Assembly (NCBI RefSeq): GCF_041821025.1
Contig: NZ_JBGUAY010000006.1
Coordinates: 62,001-126,000 of the forward strand
Reading direction: 5' to 3'
Length of the DNA: 64,000 nt
Source: Egicoccus sp. AB-alg6-2
GTDB taxonomy: Bacteria; Actinomycetota; Nitriliruptoria; Nitriliruptorales; Nitriliruptoraceae
In this document: positions 17,066 to 24,701 of the stretch, piece by piece
How the letters are laid out: every line of letters begins with the position of its first letter
Numbering within the stretch: the first letter of the stretch is position 1
Position numbers and translations under genes: made by a program
The notes under the pieces: generated by a model
Told to the model about the DNA's origin: nothing
The model's database searches: none
The model's input: only the letters and a program-made list of their open reading frames with translations

Positions 17066-19468
17066 ATGCGCCACTCCCCCGCGCGGCCGCAGCGCACCAT
17101 CGACCTGCTGCGCCCCCATCTCGACGGCGTCAGCCACGCCCTGGACCTGCACCCGGGAGACCCGGACCTGCGCGGCGTCGTCGGGCTGCCGGCGGAGGTC
17201 GCCCACGTCCCGGTCACCTCCGACATCGAGGTGTCCCGCGACCAGCGCTGTCTGCTGGTGACGCGGGTCGCCGCCGGCGCGGATCCGCAGGAGGCGGTCG
17301 GCGACCTCGACGGGGCCGCCGCCGGCGCCCGGGCGGTGGTCTTCCTGCGCTCGGGGCTCGAGCACGCGCCGGTGCTGGGCCTGGGTGCCGCACTCGCCGA
17401 CGCCGGCTGGCGGGTGCTGGGATTCGGCGAACTGCTCTACGAGGTGGCACCCAGCGCGGTGGTCGCGGTGCGCGCCGGCGACGGTGGCAAGGACGACGGC
17501 CACGCCGACGCCGGCGACAGCGGCGACCGCGACCAGGACGGCGGCCACGCCGACACCGGCGACGACGATCTGGCCGAACACAACCGTCGTGTGCTCGAGC
17601 GGGCGCTGGTTCCGCTGCTGCTGGCCCGCCTCGAGGGCGGCGAGGACGGCGACGAGGGCGACGCCGAGCACCTGCGCGACCGCCTGGCCTACCTCGAACG
17701 CCAGCTCGACCGGTTGCGCGACGACGCCGCGGAACACCGTGAACGCGAGCGCGTGCTCAAGCGCGACCTGCGGACCGCACAGCGCAAGCTCGGACAGATG
17801 GAGACCTCGACGAGCTACCGCGTCGGACACGCGCTGGTCCGCTCGACGCGTTCGCCGGGTGCCGCCAAGCGGCTGCCCAAAGAACTGGCCAAGGCCCTGC
17901 GCGAGCGCGAGGCCCCGGCCACCACGACCCCCGAGGTCGCCGAGGAGCACGCCGGCGGTGCCGAGGCGCAGGAACGCAGCGGTGAACCGGCCGAGCGGTG
18001 GCGACTGGTCGACGGGCTGACGACCCGGTTCACCGCCGACGTCGCCCCGTCGCTCGCCGTCGTCGGCACCGCCGAGTTCGCCGACGTGCTGGGCCGTCAC
18101 GCCGCCGTGACCCGCCTGCTGCCGCACGACGCCGCGTTGCTGCTCGAGCGGATGCGTCCCGGGGCGGTGCTCGTGCAGGCCAGTGCGGTCCTGCACGGTT
18201 CGCCCTGGGCGGGCGGCGGAACGTCCGTGTCCGTCGAGCGCGACCGCGACCTGGCGCAGGTGCTCGCCGCCGCGTCGGCGGCCGGTGTGTCGACCGTGTG
18301 GTGGTGGGACGCGCCGGCGGCGTCGCTGCCGCTGCTGCGCTCGGTCGCCGCGACCTGTGACGTGGTGCTCTCCGCCGACGGCCGGCTCGGGCCGGCCTGG
18401 GCCCCTGGCGCGGACCTGCACCACGTCGACGTCGCGGCCCGGGGCGGCGACGGCGTCGTCCACCTGCACACCGGTGGTCCTCGCGCACCGGTCGGACTCC
18501 TGCGCGAGGCCCTGCGTGCCGCCGCCCGGCGCACCACGACCCGCGTGGTGGTCGACCTCCTCGACCATCCCCGGCTGGCCGACGTGGCGGTCGAGACCGG
18601 CGCCGAGCTGTCCGTCGCCACCCCGAACGACCGCTACGCGGCCTACCGCGACGCCGCCGTGGTCCTCGCCTCGCCCTTCACCAGCGCGCCGGACGGCACC
18701 GACGCGGTCGGCCCGACGTTGGCGGCGTTGCTGTCGGGCGCCCGCGTCGTCAGCGGCCCGAACCCCGTGCTGCGCGACCTCGTCGGCGACCTCGTCACCT
18801 TCGTCGACACCGCCGACGAGCTGCCGGACGCGTTGGAGCAGGCGCTGACCGCCGCGCCCGCCGACGACGCGGCCCGCTGGCGACAGCTGCGCCACCTCGC
18901 GGCGGTCGCCTCGCCCTACACGGCCCTGCGCCGCCTGGGCGGCCACCTCGGCCACCAGGTGGATCCGACCCCGCAGCGGGCCGTGACGGTCGTCACCGAC
19001 CTCGACGGCGACGCCGAGCCGTTCGTGGCCGCCGCGCTGGCCCAGCGGACCCGCCCGCAGGTCGTGGTCGCCCGCGGCGCGCAACCCGGCCTGCACGACC
19101 GCGCCCTGGCCGAACTCGAGGCCGCCGGGATCCAGGTCATCGCGACCGGCCCCTCGCGCGGCGCCCTGCCCCTGACCGCGCCGACGCCGTGGGTGGTGCG
19201 CCTCGACGCCGGCGCCGAGCTGCACCCCGACCACCTGCACGACCTGCTGCTGGCGGCCGAGCTCGGGCCGCTCCCGGACGCGGTCGGGTACGCCGACCGG
19301 CTGGGACCGGCCGAGCGCCTGCCCGACACCGGCACGCTGCTGCGCGCCGAGCTGGTCCGCCGGCGCGGCCGGACCGCCGCCGACCGCTGGACGCCGCTGG
19401 GGCTGCGCAGCCTCGGTGTGCCCCGACTCCACGAACCCCAGGCCACGACCGGCGAGGTGACCCCGTGA
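17066..19468 (+). CDS. Large multidomain glycan-assembly protein (glycosyltransferase-like)
   Basis: An 800-residue protein. Residues 1-140 form a Rossmann-like domain similar in layout to the N-terminus of the transferase at 12,520. A Gly/Asp-rich spacer follows, then a coiled coil at about residues 185-265 (rich in RDRLAYLERQLDRLRDDAAE-type heptads). Residues 310-620 look like a CgeB-type transferase, ending with TLAALLSGARVVSGPNPVLR. Residues 630-760 resemble a GT-A domain with VVRLDAGAELHPDHLHDLLL, where an Asp-rich turn would bind metal. No full match to one family can be claimed. It is the first of three tightly overlapping plus-strand genes and probably works with them on the exported glycan. 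Confidence 0.65.
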   Translation: MRHSPARPQRTIDLLRPHLDGVSHALDLHPGDPDLRGVVGLPAEVAHVPVTSDIEVSRDQRCLLVTRVAAGADPQEAVGDLDGAAAGARAVVFLRSGLEHAPVLGLGAALADAGWRVLGFGELLYEVAPSAVVAVRAGDGGKDDGHADAGDSGDRDQDGGHADTGDDDLAEHNRRVLERALVPLLLARLEGGEDGDEGDAEHLRDRLAYLERQLDRLRDDAAEHRERERVLKRDLRTAQRKLGQMETSTSYRVGHALVRSTRSPGAAKRLPKELAKALREREAPATTTPEVAEEHAGGAEAQERSGEPAERWRLVDGLTTRFTADVAPSLAVVGTAEFADVLGRHAAVTRLLPHDAALLLERMRPGAVLVQASAVLHGSPWAGGGTSVSVERDRDLAQVLAAASAAGVSTVWWWDAPAASLPLLRSVAATCDVVLSADGRLGPAWAPGADLHHVDVAARGGDGVVHLHTGGPRAPVGLLREALRAAARRTTTRVVVDLLDHPRLADVAVETGAELSVATPNDRYAAYRDAAVVLASPFTSAPDGTDAVGPTLAALLSGARVVSGPNPVLRDLVGDLVTFVDTADELPDALEQALTAAPADDAARWRQLRHLAAVASPYTALRRLGGHLGHQVDPTPQRAVTVVTDLDGDAEPFVAAALAQRTRPQVVVARGAQPGLHDRALAELEAAGIQVIATGPSRGALPLTAPTPWVVRLDAGAELHPDHLHDLLLAAELGPLPDAVGYADRLGPAERLPDTGTLLRAELVRRRGRTAADRWTPLGLRSLGVPRLHEPQATTGEVTP

Positions 19469-21684
19469 CCCGGCGCCTGCGCGCCCTGCTGTACGGCGAC
19501 GTCGACATGAACGTGATCGACGGCTCGGCGGTGTGGGCCCAGTCCACCGCGCTGGCGCTGGCCGACGCCGGGGTCGAGGTGACCCTGGTCCTCAAGGCCG
19601 CCGTCACCACCGACCGGCTGTTGCAGCCGCTGGCGGACCACGCGGGCATCGTCGTGCACGCCCCCCACGCGGAGCGCACGGTGGCCGACCTCGGCGAGGG
19701 ACAGCTCACGCCGGCGCAGTTCGCCGAGCTGGCCGCGGAGCTGGACGCCGCCGACCGCTTCGACCTGGTGGTGCTCCGCGGCTTCGGGCTCGTGCGCACG
19801 GTCGTCGAGGACGGCCGCCTGCACGGCCGCCTGTGGACCTACCTGACCGACATCCCGCAGACGGTCGTCGAGCTCACCGACGAGGCCGTCGACCAGCTGA
19901 CGGCGATAGCGGACGCCTCGCGGGTCGTGTTGTGCCAGACCGAGGAACTGCGCTCCTTCCTCGAGACCGGCGTCCCGGCCACCTGTGGCAAGACGGCGCT
20001 GTTCCCGCCGATCGTGCCGGCGGCGCAGGTCTCGGCCACCGACGAGCCGCCCGCCACCGACGACCTGCAGCTGGTCTACATCGGCAAGTTCGCCCGCCGC
20101 TGGAACACCCTCGAGATGACGCAGCTGCCGGCCCGGCTCGCCGAACACGGCGTGACCGCCCAGCTGCACGCGGTCGGCGACAAGATCCACCGTGGCGACG
20201 AGGTGATGCCCGACTTCCCGCACCGGATGCGTGAGGGGCTGGAGAACGGTGTCGGCGTCGTCTGGCACGGCGGACGCCCACGCGCCGAGGCGATGGCCCA
20301 GGCCGCACTCGCCCACGTCGGCATGTCGTGGCGTGACGCGGAGCTCGACGCCAGCCTCGAGCTGTCCACGAAGGTGCTGGAGTACGGCTCGCTCGGACTG
20401 CCGGTCGTGCTCAACCGCACCCCGGCGCACGAGGCGCTGCTCGGTGCCGACTATCCGTTGTTCGCCGCGACCGAGGACGAGGTCGTCGAGGTGCTGCTCG
20501 ACGTCACCCGCGACGGTGAACGCTGGAAGTTGGCCGCGGAGCGCTGCCGCACCGCCGCGGCGGCCTACACCCTGGAGCGTGCGAGCGAAGAGCTGCGCAT
20601 CGAACTGGGGCGGGTGTTCCCCGACGCGCCGGCGCTGGCCCGCAGTGACGGTCGCCCGCTGCGCGTGGTCGTCGCCAGCCACGACCTGAAGTTCTTCACC
20701 CGCATCCTCGACGACCTGCAGGCCCTGCCCCAGGTCGAGGTCCGCATCGACCCGTGGGCCTCGCTCAACGACCACGACGAGGCCCGCTCGCGCGAGCTCA
20801 ACGACTGGGCCGACGTCGTCATCCTCGAGTGGTGTGGCCGCAACGCGGCCTGGTACTCGCGGCACAAGCGGGAGGGGCAGCGCCTGATCCTGCGCCTGCA
20901 CCGCTTCGAGCTCTACACCCACTATCCGGCGGACGTGCAGCACGACGCCATCGACCAGGTGATCGCGGTCAGCCCGCACTACGCCGACCTCACCCGCGAG
21001 TTGACCGACTTCGCCCCCGAACGGGTCGTGACCATCGCCAACTGGGTCGACGTGCACGCCTTCGACCGCCCGAAGGATCCGGCGGCCCGGTTCCACCTCG
21101 GCATGATCGGGGTGTCCCCCGTCACCCGGAAGCGGCTGGATCTCGGCATCGACGTCGTCGAGCGCCTGCGTGCTGTCGACCCGCGTTTCATGTTGTTCGT
21201 CAAGTCGAAGCTGTCGTGGGACTACTGGTGGATCTGGAAGGACGACGACGAGCAGCGTGAGCTGCAGCACAGCCTCGACCGGCTGCAGTCGTCGGCGCTG
21301 CTGCGCAACGGGGTGGTGTTCGACGGGTTCGGTCCCGACGTCGCGGCGTGGCTGCGCAAGATCGGGTTCGTGCTCTCCACCAGCGACGACGAGTCGTTCC
21401 ACCTCTCCCCCGCCGAGGGCATGGCGTCGGGCGCCGTCCCGCTCGTCCGTGACTGGCCGGGCTCGCGGACCATCTACGCCGACCGTTGGGTGCACGCCGA
21501 CGTCGACGAGATGGTCGAGCGCATCCTCGACCTCGTCCACGGAGGCGGCTACGACGCGGCGGCGGACGAGGCCCGCGCGCAGGTCACCGAGGCGTTCGAC
21601 CTGCCGGGGGTCGCCGAGCAGTGGCGGCGCATCCTGGTCGAGGACCTGCCGCCGGACGCGCCGGGGGCCCGGCTGATGCCATGA
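19465..21684 (+). CDS. Double GT4-like glycosyltransferase
   Basis: A 739-residue protein starting at a GTG that overlaps the upstream stop (GTGA). It contains two GT-B modules. The first (residues 1-380) opens with ALLYGDVDMNVIDGSAVWAQ and has LVYIGKFARRWNTLEMTQLP and SLELSTKVLEYGSLGLPVVL. The second (residues 390-735) opens with VVVASHDLKFFTRILDDLQ and has VVILEWCGRNAAWYSRHKR, TIANWVDVHAFDRPKD and DDESFHLSPAEGMASGAVPL. The second module is a clear paralogue of the protein at 10,895-12,523. Two transferase modules in one chain fit the addition of two successive sugars of a repeat unit. Confidence 0.82.
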   Translation: MTRRLRALLYGDVDMNVIDGSAVWAQSTALALADAGVEVTLVLKAAVTTDRLLQPLADHAGIVVHAPHAERTVADLGEGQLTPAQFAELAAELDAADRFDLVVLRGFGLVRTVVEDGRLHGRLWTYLTDIPQTVVELTDEAVDQLTAIADASRVVLCQTEELRSFLETGVPATCGKTALFPPIVPAAQVSATDEPPATDDLQLVYIGKFARRWNTLEMTQLPARLAEHGVTAQLHAVGDKIHRGDEVMPDFPHRMREGLENGVGVVWHGGRPRAEAMAQAALAHVGMSWRDAELDASLELSTKVLEYGSLGLPVVLNRTPAHEALLGADYPLFAATEDEVVEVLLDVTRDGERWKLAAERCRTAAAAYTLERASEELRIELGRVFPDAPALARSDGRPLRVVVASHDLKFFTRILDDLQALPQVEVRIDPWASLNDHDEARSRELNDWADVVILEWCGRNAAWYSRHKREGQRLILRLHRFELYTHYPADVQHDAIDQVIAVSPHYADLTRELTDFAPERVVTIANWVDVHAFDRPKDPAARFHLGMIGVSPVTRKRLDLGIDVVERLRAVDPRFMLFVKSKLSWDYWWIWKDDDEQRELQHSLDRLQSSALLRNGVVFDGFGPDVAAWLRKIGFVLSTSDDESFHLSPAEGMASGAVPLVRDWPGSRTIYADRWVHADVDEMVERILDLVHGGGYDAAADEARAQVTEAFDLPGVAEQWRRILVEDLPPDAPGARLMP

Positions 21685-22730
21685 ACCAGGCCACCCGGAT
21701 CGCCCGCGGACTGCTGCGACGCGTGCGCCGCCGGTGGCGACGTGGCCGCGGAGGACCCGGCGCGACACCGGCGGCGGGCAAGCCGGCGGCGGGCAAGCCG
21801 GCGGCGGGCAAGCCGGCCGGCAAGGCGTCGGCGGGCACGCCGTCGGAGGTCGCGGCGGACGGCCCGGCCGAGGGCGTCGACCGCCCGACGCAGGCGCCGA
21901 CGCTGACACAGCGCCGGTTCACCACCCGCCTGCCGGTGCCCGCCGGCACGGCCCCGCTGCCGCCGTTGCTGGTCGAGGCGCCGCCGCGGGCGTTCGTGGC
22001 AAAGCGGCTGCACGAGGTGGGCCTGGCGGGCTACGAGCCGGACACCCTCGCCGCCTGGTGTGCGGCGCTGCAGTTGCGTCCGCCGGGACTGGTGTACGAC
22101 GTGGGCGCGAACATCGGCGTGTTCGCGCTGACCGCGGCGCTGCTGGTCCGCGAAGGGCTGGCGCCGGCACACCGGATCGTCGCGGTCGAGCCGACGCCCG
22201 AGCTCGTGGAGGTGGCGCGGCGGCTGATCCGCCGCAACCACCTCGACGTGGAGGTGCTGTCGATGGCGTTCGGACGCGACGACACGACCGCCATCTTCCA
22301 CCTGTCGGACCAGTCGGACGCCTCGTCGTCGCTCAACGAGGCGTTCCGGCCCTCGACCCGCAAGGTCGAGGTGCAGATCGAACGGCTCGACTCCGACGTC
22401 GCCCAGCGCGGCGAGGTGCCGACGCTGCTCAAGATCGACACCGAGACCACCGAACCCGACGTGCTGGCGGGGGCGCGCGACACGCTCGAGCGCCACCGGC
22501 CGTGGATGATCTGCGAGGTGTTGCCGGGCCGCGGCTCCGAGGAGGGGCTGCAGCCGATCCTCGACGGGCTCGGGTACCGCACCTACCGCCTCGACGGCGG
22601 CGGGCCGGCCTCCGAGGGGCCGCTGGCGGGCGACACCGACTACGAGTACCTCAACTGGCTGTTCACCCCCGAGGAACCGGACGAGGCCTTCTGGGCCACC
22701 GTCGCGACCTGGCGGAACGCCTGGCGCTGA
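21681..22730 (+). CDS. FkbM-family methyltransferase with basic Ala/Gly/Lys/Pro-rich leader
   Basis: A 349-residue protein whose ATG overlaps the previous stop (ATGA). The first 80 residues are basic, then Ala/Gly/Lys/Pro-rich with three exact AAGKP units. From residue 110 the FkbM methyltransferase fold is plain: LVYDVGANIGVFALTAALLV (SAM loop), IVAVEPTPELVEVARRLIRR, and LLKIDTETTEPDVLAGARD with the family's conserved Lys-Ile-Asp. The C-terminal YEYLNWLF is also typical. Family members O-methylate sugars or lipids. Here it would cap or decorate the surface polysaccharide made by the operon. The leader may tether the enzyme to the membrane or to nucleic acid-like polyanions; that is speculation. 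Confidence 0.85.
   Translation: MNQATRIARGLLRRVRRRWRRGRGGPGATPAAGKPAAGKPAAGKPAGKASAGTPSEVAADGPAEGVDRPTQAPTLTQRRFTTRLPVPAGTAPLPPLLVEAPPRAFVAKRLHEVGLAGYEPDTLAAWCAALQLRPPGLVYDVGANIGVFALTAALLVREGLAPAHRIVAVEPTPELVEVARRLIRRNHLDVEVLSMAFGRDDTTAIFHLSDQSDASSSLNEAFRPSTRKVEVQIERLDSDVAQRGEVPTLLKIDTETTEPDVLAGARDTLERHRPWMICEVLPGRGSEEGLQPILDGLGYRTYRLDGGGPASEGPLAGDTDYEYLNWLFTPEEPDEAFWATVATWRNAWR
21771..21815 (+). repeat. Three exact 15-bp tandem repeats inside the FkbM gene
   Basis: The unit GCGGCGGGCAAGCCG occurs three times without change at 21771, 21786 and 21801, encoding Ala-Ala-Gly-Lys-Pro each time. In-frame slippage here would change leader length without breaking the gene. Confidence 0.9.
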
Positions 22731-22822
22731 GCGTCGCCGCCGAACCGGATGAACCGATGGCGCCGTTGCGCACGTAGTCCCTGGTGATCGAGTGCAGGCG
22801 ATCCCGAGAAAAGGGCTGTCCC

Positions 22823-23416
22823 ATGCGGACGCGAGCGCACACACTGGCCGTGGTGACGATGGCGGTGGTGCTGGCCGCCTGCGGTTCGGAGGATCCGCCG
22901 GCGGGTGAGGCGACGGGCGAGACCGCCGACGACCCGGCGGCGGACGCCGGCGACACGCCGAGCGGCGAGGAAGCGGGCGAGGAGACCGGCGAGGCGGCCG
23001 GCGAGGCGGGCGGCGACGAGGCAGCGGGCGGGGAGGGCGACGTGGCGGTCGCGAGCACGGAACTCGGTGACGTGCTGGTCGATGCCGACGGCATGACGCT
23101 GTACCTGTTCACCAACGACCAGGACGGTCAGAGCGTCTGCGAGGACGACTGCGCGGTCGCCTGGCCGCCGCTGCTGGTCGAGGACACGCCGACGGCGGGC
23201 GCGGGCGTCGACCCGTCGCTGCTCGGCACGACCGAGCGCAGCGACGGCACCACCCAGGTGACCTATGCGGACTGGCCGCTCTACACCTGGGCCTCCGACC
23301 AGGCGCCGGGCGACGTGACGGGCCAGGGCGTCGGTGGGGTGTGGTTCGTGGTCGACCCGCAGGGCGAGGCGATCGAGGACGAGGTGGGCGCGGCCGCCGG
23401 CGACGACGGCTACTGA
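22823..23416 (+). CDS. Lipoprotein with secreted-repeat (COG4315-type) domains
   Basis: A 197-residue predicted lipoprotein. The signal peptide ends in the lipobox LAAC at about residue 18, then an acidic Gly/Glu-rich spacer of 50 residues. Residues 75-185 carry two copies of the actinobacterial 'secreted repeat of unknown function': GDVLVDADGMTLYLFTNDQ with CEDDCAVAWPPLLV, then VTYADWPLYTWASDQAPGD with GVGGVWFVVD. These domains are common outside the cell and sit next to ECF sigma genes in many actinobacteria. A redox or metal role has been guessed but is unproven. The stop overlaps the ECF sigma start by 1 base, so the three genes to 24,677 form an operon. Confidence 0.85.
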   Translation: MRTRAHTLAVVTMAVVLAACGSEDPPAGEATGETADDPAADAGDTPSGEEAGEETGEAAGEAGGDEAAGGEGDVAVASTELGDVLVDADGMTLYLFTNDQDGQSVCEDDCAVAWPPLLVEDTPTAGAGVDPSLLGTTERSDGTTQVTYADWPLYTWASDQAPGDVTGQGVGGVWFVVDPQGEAIEDEVGAAAGDDGY

Positions 23417-23982
23417 TGGTGGGACGATCATCGACGCGCGGTCCGGTCGGCGAGGCGGAACTGCTCGCCGGGGCCGCGCGCGGTGACGAACGCGCCGCGA
23501 CGGTGCTCTACGACCGCTACGCCGACGGGCTCTACGGCTACGGCCTGCAGCGGCTGCGCGACGAGGAGCTGGCCGAGGAACTGGTCCAGCGGGTGCTGGA
23601 GAAGGCCTGGCGGCGGGCCGGCACCTACGACCCGGCGCGTGGGACGGTCGGCGCGTTCCTGTTCGCCATCGCCGCCTCGACGGTGGCGGACCTGCGCCGC
23701 ACCGCTGCGCGTCGGCCCCGGCCCGTCGGTGAGCTCCACGACCGCGACGCCGCGGTCGACGACGACGCCGAGCGTGTCCTGCTGGCCGCGGCGATGCGCA
23801 CCGCGCTGGGACGCCTCGCACCCGACCACCGTCGCGTCCTGGAGTTGGCCTACGAGCGTGGACTGAGCCAGCGCGAGATCGCCGACGTGCTGCGCCTGCC
23901 GCTGGGAACGGTGAAGTCGCGCACCTACTACGCGCTGAAGACGTTGCGGCTGGCCTGTGAGGAACTCGGGGTGACACCGTGA
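23416..23982 (+). CDS. ECF-type RNA polymerase sigma factor
   Basis: A 188-residue sigma-70-family protein. Region 2 is at residues 20-95 (ATVLYDRYADGLYGYGLQRL, EELVQRVLEKAWRRAGTYDP, AFLFAIAASTVADLRR). Region 4 is at residues 125-180 (ALGRLAPDHRRVLELAYERG, LSQREIADVLRLPLGTVKSR). There is no region 3, as expected for ECF factors. The order lipoprotein, sigma, zinc-type anti-sigma in one overlapping operon suggests the sigma is held by the next protein and controls envelope functions, possibly its own operon. Confidence 0.93.
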   Translation: MVGRSSTRGPVGEAELLAGAARGDERAATVLYDRYADGLYGYGLQRLRDEELAEELVQRVLEKAWRRAGTYDPARGTVGAFLFAIAASTVADLRRTAARRPRPVGELHDRDAAVDDDAERVLLAAAMRTALGRLAPDHRRVLELAYERGLSQREIADVLRLPLGTVKSRTYYALKTLRLACEELGVTP

Positions 23983-24677
23983 GCGAATGTGACGAGATCC
24001 GCCACGCCCTGGGTGGCTATGTCCTCGACGGGTTGGAGCCGGACGAGCGGGAGCTGGTGGCCGCGCACACGGCTGTCTGCGAGCGCTGTCGCGCCGAGCA
24101 GGCGGAGCTCGCCGAGACGGCACGGTGGCTCGGTGCCCTCGACCGCTCGACGTCCGCGACGCCGACGGCGCCGGCCGACCTGCGTCAGCGGGTCCTCGGC
24201 GCGCGTCGGAAGCGGCGCGGCCGCATCCGCCTGGTCGCGGCGGCGATGGTCCTGTCCGCGGCGGCCGGCGCGGGCGTGGCCACGCTGGCCTCGCGCCCGC
24301 CGCCGCCGGACGCGGCCGTTGCCCTGCAGGCGGACGAACCGGTCGGGATCGTCGGTGAGGCACAGCTGCGCCAGCTCGCCAACGGCGTGGAGGTCGCGCT
24401 CGACCTGACCGGGGTCCGAAGCGGGGAGCAGGGCTACTACCACGCCTGGTTGCACGCCGGGGACGTGCGCGCCAGCGCGGGGACGTTCGTGGGGACGGCC
24501 GACGCCCGGGCGCGCGTGGAGCTGCTGTGTGGCGGGCGCCTGGCCGACTACGACCGCCTCACCGTGACGTGGCATCCGGCGGGCGGCGACGACGAGGTGG
24601 TGGCGCTGGACGCGGCGCTGGACCCGTCCGCGGCCGCGACCGGCGAACCGGGTGCCGAGCCGCTGCCGGGGTGGTGA
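23979..24677 (+). CDS. Membrane anti-sigma factor (zinc-finger type, anti-sigma-K-like)
   Basis: A 232-residue protein from a GTG overlapping the sigma stop (GTGA). Residues 30-40 contain HTAVCERC, the His-x3-Cys-x2-Cys core of zinc-binding anti-sigma domains. One membrane helix lies at about residues 88-107 (LVAAAMVLSAAAGAGVATLA). The outer domain of about 120 residues with GYYHAWLHAGDVRASAGTF resembles the anti-sigma-K C-terminal domain. It is predicted to hold the ECF factor at the inner face of the membrane and release it on an outside signal. Confidence 0.88.
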   Translation: MSECDEIRHALGGYVLDGLEPDERELVAAHTAVCERCRAEQAELAETARWLGALDRSTSATPTAPADLRQRVLGARRKRRGRIRLVAAAMVLSAAAGAGVATLASRPPPPDAAVALQADEPVGIVGEAQLRQLANGVEVALDLTGVRSGEQGYYHAWLHAGDVRASAGTFVGTADARARVELLCGGRLADYDRLTVTWHPAGGDDEVVALDAALDPSAAATGEPGAEPLPGW

Positions 24678-24701
24678 CGTCCGCCCGACCGAGCGGGGCG
24701 C

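Noticed and set aside
16868-19432. Minus-strand extension of the ABC permease frame through the transferase operon
   Set aside because: The permease homology begins at 16,867; the upstream part is antisense to genes with clear domains and contains no family features.
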